From assembly GCF_008386235.1 (NCBI RefSeq), contig NZ_CP040671.1, forward strand, positions 1,738,001-1,802,000: DNA of 64,000 nucleotides, written 5' to 3'. The stretch comes from Thermosynechococcus sp. CL-1. GTDB taxonomy: Bacteria; Cyanobacteriota; Cyanobacteriia; Thermosynechococcales; Thermosynechococcaceae. Positions within the stretch are counted from its first letter, which is position 1; every line of letters starts with the position of its first letter. Below the pieces are notes generated by a model that did no database searches, was not told where the DNA came from, and saw nothing but the letters and a program-made list of their open reading frames with translations. Made by a program: the position numbers and the translations under genes. Below, piece after piece: positions 1-8,589 of the stretch.

Positions 1-1
1 T

Positions 2-451
2 AAGTACTGTTGGCTGTGGCTACCCACCGAAGGCATTGGTGTGGGTATTCTGACGGGGTTGGTGGGAGTGGGTGGGGGATTTGCCATTGTGCCTGCCCTT
101 GTTTTATTGGGCAAAATTCCAATGCGGCAGGCGATCGGCACCTCCCTGTTGATTATTGCCGCCAATTCCGTGGCTGCGGTTTGGGGCTATCTGGGCACGG
201 TTAGCTTGGATCCACGCTTGACCCTGACCCTCACCTTAGCCTCTGCGGGTGGTTCTGTTATCGGTAGCTATCTCAGTCACCGCATTTCTGCCAAGCGACT
301 TCAGCAGGGCTTTGGTTACTTCTTAATTGGCATTGCGGCCTTTGTGATCCTGAAAACCCTACTGGCACCTCCCCAGCGCAGCAAAAGTTCCTCCCTACCG
401 CCGAGGCACTACCTTACTGCATCGGTTCCCGCAAGACCAAGCCGCACCTAA
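2..451 (+). CDS. TauE/SafE (TSUP) family membrane permease, C-terminal part
   Basis: The reading frame is open from the left window edge, so the start lies outside. About 149 residues are visible. They contain the glycine-rich loop [19 protein letters not shown] followed by [15 protein letters not shown], which is the repeat signature of TSUP anion or sulfite exporters. Three hydrophobic segments follow, near residues 16-34, 45-65 and 75-90, and another near 105-125. The family moves sulfite, sulfonates or related anions across the inner membrane; the substrate cannot be told from sequence. The TAA stop at 449-451 overlaps the stop of the convergent rbfA. Family assignment is firm, function open. 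Confidence 0.8.
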   Translation, partial: KYCWLWLPTEGIGVGILTGLVGVGGGFAIVPALVLLGKIPMRQAIGTSLLIIAANSVAAVWGYLGTVSLDPRLTLTLTLASAGGSVIGSYLSHRISAKRLQQGFGYFLIGIAAFVILKTLLAPPQRSKSSSLPPRHYLTASVPARPSRT

Positions 452-834
452 GACGCTGTTTCAGGAGTCTCTGCAGCACTCTGCTGTTGCCCAATTTGAT
501 TGAGTAGCGAAAGAACGCGACTGCCCCGTTCCAGCGATCGATCCTCAATAAAGACGACCTCCGGTGTCCGCCGCAGGCGAATGCGTTGCCCCAATTCCCG
601 TCGCACAAAGCCTGAAGCCGCCTTCAATCCAGCCATCGTTGAGCGGCGTACCTCGTCGGTGCTGTAGATACTGACGAAGATCTTGGCGTGCTGCAAATCA
701 CCGGAAACTTCCACATCGGTGACACTGACCATGCCCGCCCCCACGCGCTCATCGCGGATTTCATACATTAACAACTGGCTTACTTCCCGTTTGATTAATT
801 CTGCTACCCGTGCCACCCGTCGTTCGGTCGCCAT
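448..834 (-). CDS. rbfA: 30S ribosome-binding factor A (RbfA)
   Basis: A 128-residue protein with the compact KH-like RbfA fold: an N-terminal helix rich in basic residues ([18 protein letters not shown]), the segment [18 protein letters not shown] and the C-terminal [21 protein letters not shown]. RbfA acts in late maturation of the 16S rRNA 5' end in the small ribosomal subunit and is needed at low temperature in other bacteria. I chose the ATG at 834 because AAGGAGG lies about 8 bases upstream; the frame stays open to 864 without a better site. The gene ends with a TAG sharing three bases with the TAA of the convergent permease gene, so there is no intergenic space on that side. Confidence 0.93.
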   Translation of the reverse strand: MATERRVARVAELIKREVSQLLMYEIRDERVGAGMVSVTDVEVSGDLQHAKIFVSIYSTDEVRRSTMAGLKAASGFVRRELGQRIRLRRTPEVVFIEDRSLERGSRVLSLLNQIGQQQSAAETPETAS

Positions 835-1367
835 GGCGGGCCTCCTTTTCTCGGTTGTTGGCAAAGACTATCCTGCAACTCTCCTATCTTATCAAGACAG
901 CTATCCCTCTGTTTCTGGTTGGCGGGCGATCGCTCAAGACTTTTATGGCAGCAACCGCTGGCAGTAGTGTTACAAAAGTTAACATTTCTTGCTGACGTTC
1001 TCTGCAAGTTGAGGACTGAATTTCCTGCTCTCTTGCTAGATTGCCACCCCTGCTCAAAAATGAGAAAGCTGAGAAACTAGGCAACAATCACCTTGATATT
1101 TCGTAAGAATTCCGCTATCACGTTAATATAGTTCTCCCGCAGCAAATGCTGATGGGAAGCTTAACCTACCCTTGGTGAACGCCAACAGCAACTAGGTAAA
1201 ACCACCTACTAGCTCAAGCGTTAGCGAGGGATGGGTTTCTTATTTATGAAGCCAAATTAACAGGATGCTGGAGCGATCGCTCCTAAGTTTTAGAGAGCCG
1301 ATCACGCCCTACCAGCAACTGTAAGGTTCTAAATCTGGCATCTATATCTGCAAGAGGATTTAATTCC
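835..1367. other. Intergenic region between rbfA and psbD
   Basis: This 533-base gap is upstream of both the leftward rbfA and the rightward psbD. No coding or tRNA-like sequence is visible. It holds two HIP1 palindromes GCGATCGC (926-933 and 1273-1280, the second inside a longer GGAGCGATCGCTCC palindrome). An AT-rich TAATAT at 1124-1129 could be a -10 box giving a psbD leader of about 235 bases, but no well-spaced -35 box is convincing. AGAGGAT just before the psbD ATG is a plausible ribosome site. Confidence 0.5.
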
Positions 1368-2426
1368 ATGACGATCGCAATTGGACGAGCGCCAGCAGAA
1401 CGGGGATGGTTTGACATCCTCGACGACTGGCTCAAGCGTGACAGATTTGTCTTTGTCGGCTGGTCAGGCATCCTGCTGTTTCCCTGCGCCTACCTTGCCC
1501 TCGGGGGCTGGCTGACCGGTACCACCTTTGTGACCTCTTGGTACACCCACGGCCTCGCCTCCAGCTACCTCGAAGGCTGCAACTTCCTCACCGTTGCCGT
1601 TTCCACCCCCGCCAACAGCATGGGGCACTCCCTTCTTCTCCTTTGGGGTCCCGAAGCCCAAGGGGACTTCACCCGCTGGTGCCAACTCGGTGGTCTGTGG
1701 ACCTTTATCGCCCTCCACGGCGCCTTTGGCCTCATTGGCTTCATGCTGCGGCAATTTGAAATTGCTCGCTTGGTGGGCATCCGTCCCTACAACGCCATTG
1801 CCTTCAGTGCCCCCATTGCCGTCTTTGTCAGCGTCTTTTTGATCTACCCCTTGGGGCAATCCAGTTGGTTCTTTGCCCCCAGCTTTGGGGTGGCTGCCAT
1901 CTTCCGCTTCCTGCTGTTCTTCCAAGGGTTCCACAACTGGACTTTGAACCCCTTCCACATGATGGGGGTGGCCGGTGTGCTCGGCGGTGCCCTGTTGTGT
2001 GCCATCCACGGTGCCACAGTGGAGAACACCCTCTTCCAAGATGGCGAAGGCGCCAGCACTTTCCGTGCCTTTAGCCCCACCCAATCGGAAGAGACCTACT
2101 CGATGGTGACGGCGAACCGGTTCTGGAGCCAAATTTTTGGGATTGCCTTCTCGAACAAGCGCTGGTTGCACTTTTTCATGTTGTTTGTGCCCGTAACGGG
2201 GCTGTGGATGAGTGCGATTGGCGTGGTGGGTCTGGCGTTGAACCTGCGGTCTTACGACTTTATTTCCCAGGAGATTCGGGCCGCGGAAGACCCTGAGTTT
2301 GAGACGTTCTACACGAAGAACCTGCTCTTGAACGAGGGCATCCGCGCTTGGATGGCGCCCCAAGACCAACCCCATGAAAACTTTGTCTTCCCAGAAGAGG
2401 TACTCCCCCGTGGTAACGCTCTCTAG
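1368..2426 (+). CDS. psbD: Photosystem II reaction centre protein D2
   Basis: A full-length 352-residue D2 protein. D2 pairs with D1 to hold P680, pheophytin, the QA plastoquinone and the non-haem iron in the thylakoid membrane. The order of conserved blocks is right: N-terminal [18 protein letters not shown], five membrane helices, the [13 protein letters not shown] segment that carries the redox-active tyrosine, the [16 protein letters not shown] segment with special-pair and iron histidines, and the C-terminal [18 protein letters not shown]. The last 17 bases overlap psbC, which is the usual psbDC arrangement and implies co-transcription and coupled translation. Thermosynechococcus carries a second psbD copy elsewhere; which copy this is by number cannot be decided here, but linkage to psbC marks the operon copy. 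Confidence 0.98.
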   Translation: MTIAIGRAPAERGWFDILDDWLKRDRFVFVGWSGILLFPCAYLALGGWLTGTTFVTSWYTHGLASSYLEGCNFLTVAVSTPANSMGHSLLLLWGPEAQGDFTRWCQLGGLWTFIALHGAFGLIGFMLRQFEIARLVGIRPYNAIAFSAPIAVFVSVFLIYPLGQSSWFFAPSFGVAAIFRFLLFFQGFHNWTLNPFHMMGVAGVLGGALLCAIHGATVENTLFQDGEGASTFRAFSPTQSEETYSMVTANRFWSQIFGIAFSNKRWLHFFMLFVPVTGLWMSAIGVVGLALNLRSYDFISQEIRAAEDPEFETFYTKNLLLNEGIRAWMAPQDQPHENFVFPEEVLPRGNAL

Positions 2427-3795
2427 TAACTCGATTTTTGCCACCAATCGCGACCAAGAATCCTCCGGTTTCGCGTGGTGGGCCGGTAATGCTCGTCTGA
2501 TTAATCTCTCCGGCAAACTCTTGGGTGCTCACGTCGCCCACGCTGGCCTGATCGTTTTCTGGGCCGGTGCCATGACCCTGTTCGAGTTGGCTCACTTCAT
2601 TCCTGAGAAGCCAATGTACGAGCAAGGGCTGATCCTCATTCCCCACATTGCCACCCTTGGTTGGGGCGTTGGCCCTGGGGGTGAAGTCGTGGACACCTTC
2701 CCCTTCTTTGTGGTCGGGGTGGTGCACCTGATTTCCTCTGCTGTTCTCGGCTTTGGTGGGGTTTACCATGCCATTCGTGGCCCTGAAACCCTTGAGGAAT
2801 ACTCCTCCTTCTTTGGCTACGACTGGAAAGATAAAAACAAAATGACGACGATCCTCGGTTTCCACCTGATCGTCCTCGGTATTGGTGCCCTGCTGTTGGT
2901 GGCCAAAGCCATGTTCTTTGGTGGCCTCTATGACACTTGGGCACCCGGCGGTGGCGATGTCCGCGTCATTACCAACCCCACCCTTGACCCCACGGTGATC
3001 TTTGGCTACCTGCTGAAGTCTCCCTTTGGCGGTGAGGGCTGGATCGTCAGCGTCAACAATCTTGAGGACGTTGTCGGTGGTCACATTTGGATCGGTTTGA
3101 TCTGCATTGCTGGTGGTATCTGGCACATTCTGACGACGCCCTTTGGTTGGGCACGCCGTGCCTTTATCTGGTCTGGGGAAGCCTATCTGTCCTATAGCTT
3201 GGGCGCCCTGTCCATGATGGGCTTCATTGCCACCTGCTTTGTCTGGTTCAACAACACGGTCTATCCCAGTGAATTCTATGGTCCTACGGGTCCAGAGGCC
3301 TCTCAGGCTCAGGCAATGACCTTCTTGATCCGTGACCAAAAATTGGGTGCGAACGTCGGTTCGGCTCAAGGCCCCACCGGTCTTGGTAAATACCTGATGC
3401 GCTCTCCCACGGGTGAAATCATCTTCGGTGGTGAAACAATGCGCTTCTGGGATTTCCGTGGTCCTTGGTTGGAGCCGTTGCGCGGTCCCAATGGTCTTGA
3501 CCTCAACAAGATCAAAAATGACATTCAGCCTTGGCAAGAGCGTCGTGCCGCTGAGTACATGACCCATGCACCTCTGGGTTCTTTGAACTCCGTGGGTGGT
3601 GTGGCCACGGAAATCAACTCGGTGAACTTCGTGTCACCCCGCTCTTGGCTGGCTACGTCCCACTTTGTCTTGGCCTTCTTCTTCCTAGTGGGTCACCTGT
3701 GGCATGCGGGTCGTGCCCGTGCCGCGGCGGCTGGTTTCGAGAAGGGGATTGACCGTGAGTCTGAACCCGTACTCTCGATGCCGAGCCTTGATTAG
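2410..3795 (+). CDS. psbC: Photosystem II CP43 chlorophyll-binding protein
   Basis: CP43 is the inner antenna of photosystem II and supplies a ligand to the oxygen-evolving manganese cluster through its large lumenal loop. The sequence has six membrane helices, chlorophyll-binding histidines and the loop segment [20 protein letters not shown], which includes the Glu and Arg near the Mn4CaO5 cluster. Two starts are possible: an in-frame ATG at 2374 (473 residues) and GTG at 2410 (461 residues). I chose the GTG because psbC in cyanobacteria and chloroplasts is known to start at GTG overlapping psbD, and AGAAGAGG lies about 9 bases upstream. A strong hairpin terminator follows the TAG stop. Confidence 0.97.
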   Translation: MVTLSSNSIFATNRDQESSGFAWWAGNARLINLSGKLLGAHVAHAGLIVFWAGAMTLFELAHFIPEKPMYEQGLILIPHIATLGWGVGPGGEVVDTFPFFVVGVVHLISSAVLGFGGVYHAIRGPETLEEYSSFFGYDWKDKNKMTTILGFHLIVLGIGALLLVAKAMFFGGLYDTWAPGGGDVRVITNPTLDPTVIFGYLLKSPFGGEGWIVSVNNLEDVVGGHIWIGLICIAGGIWHILTTPFGWARRAFIWSGEAYLSYSLGALSMMGFIATCFVWFNNTVYPSEFYGPTGPEASQAQAMTFLIRDQKLGANVGSAQGPTGLGKYLMRSPTGEIIFGGETMRFWDFRGPWLEPLRGPNGLDLNKIKNDIQPWQERRAAEYMTHAPLGSLNSVGGVATEINSVNFVSPRSWLATSHFVLAFFFLVGHLWHAGRARAAAAGFEKGIDRESEPVLSMPSLD

Positions 3796-3834
3796 AGTCA
3801 CTGACTTCATCTAACTAAACTCAATCCTTCTTGG

Positions 3835-3864
3835 CTCCCATCTACGGATGGGGGTCTTTTTTTT
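3835..3864 (+). terminator. Rho-independent terminator of psbDC
   Basis: The inverted repeat CTCCCATC / GATGGGGG (3835-3842 and 3847-3854, one T-G pair) closes a TACG tetraloop and is followed by an eight-T run at 3857-3864. It sits 40 bases after the psbC stop and just before the end of the convergent gene. Confidence 0.92.
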
Positions 3865-3872
3865 AGCAGGAC

Positions 3873-5066
3873 TCAATTGCCGAGTATTTTTAACAGTTGC
3901 TCAGCAATGCGATCGCTCGCTCCGGGGTCGCCCATGCGTTCTTTGCCATTGGCGGCAATTCGCGCAAGTAAAGTCGCATCTTCCCAAATCTGCCAAAGGG
4001 TCGGGATGGCTCCTTGAGGATCATCGAGTAGGAAAATCGAGTCTCCGAGAAGGCGTTTTTGGCGACTAGCAAACTCACGGGTAAACTGGGGGCCTGCACC
4101 CGCAAAGGTGATCACGGGTTTCCCTAAGCCCACACACTGCTCTGTGGCTGTGCCGGCGAGGGCAATGCCCCCTTCGGCCCAATGCAGAAATTCACGAAAG
4201 TGATGTGAACTTAAAATCAGTTGTTGCTGACCCAACTGCCATGCGCTGGTCTGGGGTAATGCACTGGCGATGGGTTGCCAACCCTCAAGGCTTTGCTCAA
4301 GCATCCGTAAATCAAGGCTGGGACTGACAGCGGCAAGACAGGTCAGCGGCTGATCGGCATAGGGCGCCAGTACCCGTAGGATCTGCTGCCAATTGCGGTA
4401 GGCCTCAGGGGCACGAGACCCCGGCAGTAGCACAATGGTTCTAGTCGTAAAAGGCGATCGCTCAGGGGGTGGCATCACTAAGTCCATCATGGGATTGCCA
4501 CAGTAGTGAACCGTGTAACCGAATTGCCGCAACCCTTTAGCGGTTAACTCATCACGGACAAAAATGCCTCGACAGCGGGGCGATCGCCACAACCATCGTT
4601 CCCAAGGCAGGTAGTCACTCCCCGCCCAGCCCATGCCCCAACGATAGGGACGCCCCGTCGGGTCATATAGGTAATAGTCAGACTTAGCAGTGCCGATAAA
4701 ACTATAGGTTCCCCCTGTGCCATAGGCCAGCAGTAGAGGCACAATATCCCCCACCGCTAAGAGATGCCCTACTGAGAATCGCTGCCAACGCTGAATAGCA
4801 CGAACCTGCGCCCCCAACAGTCCCAGCAGCCCTGCTCTAAGATCCCGCCATAGCTGTCGCAGATCCATGTAGATAAAGCCCCCAGAGGGGAGTATTTTTC
4901 CGGGCTGCAATACAGGAATTCCCAGCCGCGTATAGGCAGACCCTAAGCCCACCAAGGGCAACGCCATTAGGTCTAAGTGTGGGCACCGCTGCCGCAAGGC
5001 CTGCAAAATCGAGCTGGCGATCGCGTCCTCACCGTGGCCATTACTCAGGCAAAGGAGTCGCTTCAT
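3873..5066 (-). CDS. Lipid-A-disaccharide synthase-related protein
   Basis: A 397-residue protein of the family annotated as lipid-A-disaccharide synthase-related, distant from LpxB and found mainly in cyanobacteria and Deinococci. It begins [17 protein letters not shown], where the NGHGED motif matches the nucleotide-sugar glycosyltransferase GT-B N-terminal loop. The C-terminal half contains [16 protein letters not shown] and [19 protein letters not shown], typical of the donor-sugar pocket of LpxB/MurG-type enzymes. The acceptor is unknown; a lipid-linked sugar is a reasonable inference. Its ATG at 5066 overlaps the selO stop by four bases (ATGA), so the two genes are translationally coupled. 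Confidence 0.8.
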   Translation of the reverse strand: MKRLLCLSNGHGEDAIASSILQALRQRCPHLDLMALPLVGLGSAYTRLGIPVLQPGKILPSGGFIYMDLRQLWRDLRAGLLGLLGAQVRAIQRWQRFSVGHLLAVGDIVPLLLAYGTGGTYSFIGTAKSDYYLYDPTGRPYRWGMGWAGSDYLPWERWLWRSPRCRGIFVRDELTAKGLRQFGYTVHYCGNPMMDLVMPPPERSPFTTRTIVLLPGSRAPEAYRNWQQILRVLAPYADQPLTCLAAVSPSLDLRMLEQSLEGWQPIASALPQTSAWQLGQQQLILSSHHFREFLHWAEGGIALAGTATEQCVGLGKPVITFAGAGPQFTREFASRQKRLLGDSIFLLDDPQGAIPTLWQIWEDATLLARIAANGKERMGDPGASDRIAEQLLKILGN

Positions 5067-6490
5067 GCCTGCATCAACTCAAGGGCTGTAGTAAATCGTG
5101 ACCAATCATCCGCCTGATCAATGGCCTGCCAAATGTGTTCAATCTGCGGACGAGTCAGGATAAAAAGGGGATTGGCAGCCGCTAGGGTTTGGGGAAGTGC
5201 GGCTTGTTGTAACGGCGTGGCTTGCTGAAGTAGCTCAAAATAGGTTCTTTTCCAAGCCTCTAGCAATTTCTGATCTGCTGGCGTGAGGGTTGAGCTGTTA
5301 CGAAAGATATGACTGGGATCTACAGCCCACTCAGGGGAGAATTCTTGCCGCAGGCTGACAAAGAATTGGGGATAACTGATGGTGCTGCGGCTGAGAAAAG
5401 CTTGGGTCTCTGCCACTAAGGGACGGCCAATTTCTAGAGGAAGATCTGCCCAACCGAGGCGCTTGAGCATGAGTTTCAAGTAGGTGGTTTGGCAGCGATC
5501 GCCAAAGGTCTTTAGGGCAGCTTGCATTTCCTCAAGGGGCATTACTGAAGACAGAGGGATTTGCAGCTTCTCCAAATTCCAAGCACAAATTGCTGGTTGA
5601 TTGCCGTAGGCGTAGCGGCCATAGTAGTCAAAGTAGGCGGCTGTAAACCCCAAATCATAGTGCTCCAAAAAGACATAGGGACCATAGTCGAAGCTCTCGC
5701 CCGTAATGGCCATATTATCGGTGTTCAAAACACCGTGGCAAAACCCCGCCACCAACCACTGCGCCGCCAGATCCGCTGTGCGTGCCACTAGCTCACGATA
5801 AAAGGCACAATCCCGTTCCTTGGGGTTTGGGATCTCTAGCAAGTGGGGGTAGTAGTAGTCAATGACGTGGTCGAGCAACCGTCGAATCAAGTCCGGTCGC
5901 CGCAGATAGTGGAGCCGCTCAAAGGTACCAAAGCGAATATGGGAACGGCCAAGGCGCACTAAGACACTCGATCGCGTCGGCGATGGCTCATCCCCTCGCC
6001 AGAGGGATTCTCCCGTTTCCACCAAGCTGAGACTGCGAAAGGTGCTCACCCCCAAGCGATGCAGCAGTTCACTGGCCAAAACCTCACGGACACCGCCTTT
6101 GAGTGTCAGGCGACCATCTCCCCCCCGCGAATAGGGTGTGGTGCCAGATCCTTTCGTGCCAAGGTCATACAGTTGACCATCCACACCGCGAAACTGACCA
6201 TAGAGAAACCCTCGGCCATCCCCCAAGCGAGCATTGTATTCCCCAAATTGGTAGCCGTGGTAACGCATTGCTAAAAAAGGTTCACGCCCCTGAAACTGGC
6301 CAAAGGCCGCAATAAAGTCAGCATCAGTTACCTTGGCGGGATTCAGACCCATCAGGGGTAAGAGGGCATCATTGCGAAAACGCAGAATATGCTGCGGAAA
6401 GGTTGCCGCCTGTACCTCGTCCCAGTACTCTTCCCCTAGGGAGAGAAATGCGGGTTCGTACTCAAGGTTTTGAAAGCAATGTCGAGACAT
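5063..6490 (-). CDS. selO: Protein adenylyltransferase SelO (YdiU family)
   Basis: A 475-residue SelO/UPF0061 pseudokinase. SelO binds ATP in a flipped orientation and transfers AMP to Ser, Thr or Tyr of target proteins, and is linked to redox stress. Visible family features are [20 protein letters not shown] near residue 75, [20 protein letters not shown] with the catalytic-site lysine and glycine loop, [13 protein letters not shown], and [20 protein letters not shown] with the metal-binding Asn/Asp. The length matches bacterial SelO, although the C-terminal selenocysteine or cysteine found in some homologues is not seen: the end is ALELMQA. It sits between the M48 protease gene (24-base gap) and the lipid-A-like gene (4-base overlap). 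Confidence 0.92.
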   Translation of the reverse strand: MSRHCFQNLEYEPAFLSLGEEYWDEVQAATFPQHILRFRNDALLPLMGLNPAKVTDADFIAAFGQFQGREPFLAMRYHGYQFGEYNARLGDGRGFLYGQFRGVDGQLYDLGTKGSGTTPYSRGGDGRLTLKGGVREVLASELLHRLGVSTFRSLSLVETGESLWRGDEPSPTRSSVLVRLGRSHIRFGTFERLHYLRRPDLIRRLLDHVIDYYYPHLLEIPNPKERDCAFYRELVARTADLAAQWLVAGFCHGVLNTDNMAITGESFDYGPYVFLEHYDLGFTAAYFDYYGRYAYGNQPAICAWNLEKLQIPLSSVMPLEEMQAALKTFGDRCQTTYLKLMLKRLGWADLPLEIGRPLVAETQAFLSRSTISYPQFFVSLRQEFSPEWAVDPSHIFRNSSTLTPADQKLLEAWKRTYFELLQQATPLQQAALPQTLAAANPLFILTRPQIEHIWQAIDQADDWSRFTTALELMQA

Positions 6491-6514
6491 TCAGAACATT
6501 CAAAGCGGACTCAG

Positions 6515-8257
6515 CTATTGCGGCGTCTTGGCAGTTTCCCGTTTGGACTTTTTGGGATTGGGGGGATCCACAAGGGTACGCAAGCGCGCTTGAATTTGTT
6601 GATGGCGTTCGACCCCCTCAAAGGCAAAGGGGGTGTACCCGCGATCGCGCATCAAACCACGGATATAGCGAATGCGCTCATTGGTCGGTGGGTGGGTAGA
6701 AAACCATGGTAACGGTGGCTCCTGATGACGGTATTCCTTCTTGAGGGTGTGCATGAGGTTCAGTAGGCCATCAGCGGCATAGCCTGCCCTCGCCAGAATC
6801 CGTGTGCCCAAAATATCCGCCTCTCGCTCCATTTCTCGACTATAGCTAGTCACGAGAATTCCTGTCACATAGCCACCAGCAGGTAATAACCGCGTCAAGT
6901 TGGCAGTGGCCGTGCCTTGGGTGACCAAGCGAAAACCGTGGGAGAGCACCGCGTGGGCAATTTCGTGAGCCAGTAAGCCAGCAAGTTCTGCCTCGGTATT
7001 GGCTTTGAGAATTGCACCGGAATTGATAAAAATCTTGCCTCCTGGCAGGGCAAAGGCATTGAGATCATTATCTTTTATCACAAAAAACTCATACTCAAAC
7101 TCATTGCGACCGGCCACTTTGGCGAGGCGTTGCCCCACTTCATTGACATAGGCTTGAACCTCAGGATCCTCAAGGAGCTTGACTTGGCGGCTAATTTGCT
7201 GTGCTGCTGAACGGCCTAGGGCAGATTCTCCCTGCATCATCAAGGCCATCATTTGAATTGAGTCCAAGGATAGTAAGGGATTGCCCGTGAGTGCCACACC
7301 CACCAGTCCAGTGAGGGCGCCGACAATCATGCCTTCGCGCAGTTGTCCCTGAAGGCGACGACGGAACCGTTGCATTCGCTCTGCGGCTAGTTGCTGAAAT
7401 TCGGGTGTGGCGGGGTGGTCAGGATTCAGTAGGGCAAAACGTTGGGCGGCAAGGGCCGCTTCTAGCCACTGTTGCTGGCGATCGTAGAGGGTGACGAGGC
7501 TACGTTGAATATCGGGTTGATCAGGATAGAGGCTGGCGGCTTTTTCGAGATGGGCATAGGCCTCTTTGAGGGAACCCTGCTGCGCTAGAAACTCAGCAAA
7601 GCGCACTTGGCCGGGGATAAACTCTGGGAATTGCTCCACCAACAGCCGCAGGGGCACGGCTTGGGCACTGTAGAGTTGGGAACCCCCTTGAACTTCTCGC
7701 CAATAGACTTGGGCAGCGGGGGGCAGTTGACTAATTTCCAGTACGGCAGGGGGGGTGACACGGGGCGGTGGCAAATCTAGGTCAGCCTTGGCCTTTTGGT
7801 AATAGGTTTGGGCTGTGACGGTATCTCCCAATTGCCAGTGGCGATCGCCCTCCCGTAGAAGTGCTAAACGCGCCTCCTGTGCGGCTTGCTCTGCTGTCAG
7901 TTCCACTGTTGTTGGAGCCTCTGGCGAATTGTCAGTTGTTCTTAGTGCAGGTTCCACAGAGGGGGCTGCTGAATCACCCTTGATCTCAGTGCTCGTGGGT
8001 AGGGGGGCAGGGGATTCTACAGGCGGAACGACTTCTGCGGAGGGCTGGGGTGGCAGCGGCAATAGATCGACAGCAGCGCCTTCAGATTGCGGCAGGCGAG
8101 CTTGGGCAAAGGGGTCTTCTTTTATGAGAGCAATCAACTCCTCCTCTGCTACACCCGTTTGGGGTAGGGACATCTCTGCTGCTCTAACCGGTTCAAGACC
8201 CACCCCTAAAAGAAGGACAATACCCAGCGACCAGTAGCGTAACCCATCTTGCACCAT
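6515..8257 (-). CDS. M48 family metalloprotease with TPR region
   Basis: A 580-residue exported zinc protease. The N-terminus MVQDGLRYWSLGIVLLLGVGLE is a signal peptide or anchor. Residues about 40-110 are a Pro/Glu/Ser-rich linker, residues about 130-280 have TPR-like helices (EAYAHLEKAASLYPDQPDIQ), and a short hydrophobic stretch MIVGALTGLVGVALTG follows. The protease domain has the zinc motif HEIAHAVLSHG near residue 430 and EREADILGTRILARAG with the third zinc ligand. The layout resembles BepA/YfgC, an outer-membrane quality-control protease, but with TPRs before the protease domain. ATG at 8257 has GAGGA 8 bases upstream. It is the first gene of the likely M48-selO-glycosyltransferase operon. 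Confidence 0.88.
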   Translation of the reverse strand: MVQDGLRYWSLGIVLLLGVGLEPVRAAEMSLPQTGVAEEELIALIKEDPFAQARLPQSEGAAVDLLPLPPQPSAEVVPPVESPAPLPTSTEIKGDSAAPSVEPALRTTDNSPEAPTTVELTAEQAAQEARLALLREGDRHWQLGDTVTAQTYYQKAKADLDLPPPRVTPPAVLEISQLPPAAQVYWREVQGGSQLYSAQAVPLRLLVEQFPEFIPGQVRFAEFLAQQGSLKEAYAHLEKAASLYPDQPDIQRSLVTLYDRQQQWLEAALAAQRFALLNPDHPATPEFQQLAAERMQRFRRRLQGQLREGMIVGALTGLVGVALTGNPLLSLDSIQMMALMMQGESALGRSAAQQISRQVKLLEDPEVQAYVNEVGQRLAKVAGRNEFEYEFFVIKDNDLNAFALPGGKIFINSGAILKANTEAELAGLLAHEIAHAVLSHGFRLVTQGTATANLTRLLPAGGYVTGILVTSYSREMEREADILGTRILARAGYAADGLLNLMHTLKKEYRHQEPPLPWFSTHPPTNERIRYIRGLMRDRGYTPFAFEGVERHQQIQARLRTLVDPPNPKKSKRETAKTPQ

Positions 8258-8359
8258 GAAACTGTCCTCAAGCCACCTGATGCTTTATAGTCTAATCACT
8301 AGGCATGGGTGAATTGGGTCGTCGTTAGAATTATATCTATTCCAATAAAGAATGAGACG

Positions 8360-8518
8360 CTATTCGGCACAATAATTGCGAATCACTTCATCAATAGAAT
8401 TGTTTGATCCTGCATACATCCGCGCTCGCTTCAACGCACTGAAGTCGTGCTCAATCACATTCAAAGGAGTGACCTCCTGCAATTCTTGAAGGCAAGAGGC
8501 CTCAAACCTTGAAAGCCC
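8360..8518 (-). pseudogene. IS630-type transposase, C-terminal remnant
   Basis: Reading leftwards from 8518 there is an open frame of 52 codons ending in TAG at 8360-8362. It translates to a segment containing LNVIEHDFSALKRARMYAG and IDEVIRNYCAE. This matches the end of IS630/Tc1-like transposases, where LNPIEHxWxxLKR carries the last acidic residue of the DDE triad; here it reads LNVIEH. There is no start codon, the frame closes at 8519-8521, and no intact terminal inverted repeats are visible, so only a relic remains. It lies directly upstream of the broken restriction-modification gene. Confidence 0.72.
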
Positions 8519-8589
8519 CTAGGGCGAGATGATCGCCTGTTTGAGAAAAGGGCTGTATTATAGAAAAAATTAGCAGTGCAACAAGTCTC

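Noticed and set aside
1464-2516. Long antisense open frame (350 codons) opposite psbD
   Set aside because: It mirrors psbD codon structure, has no known family and no ribosome site. The high GC third positions of psbD keep the opposite frame open.
2260-3567. Antisense open frame of 435 codons opposite psbD-psbC
   Set aside because: Same reason: it is a shadow of strongly biased photosystem genes, with low-complexity composition and no domain.
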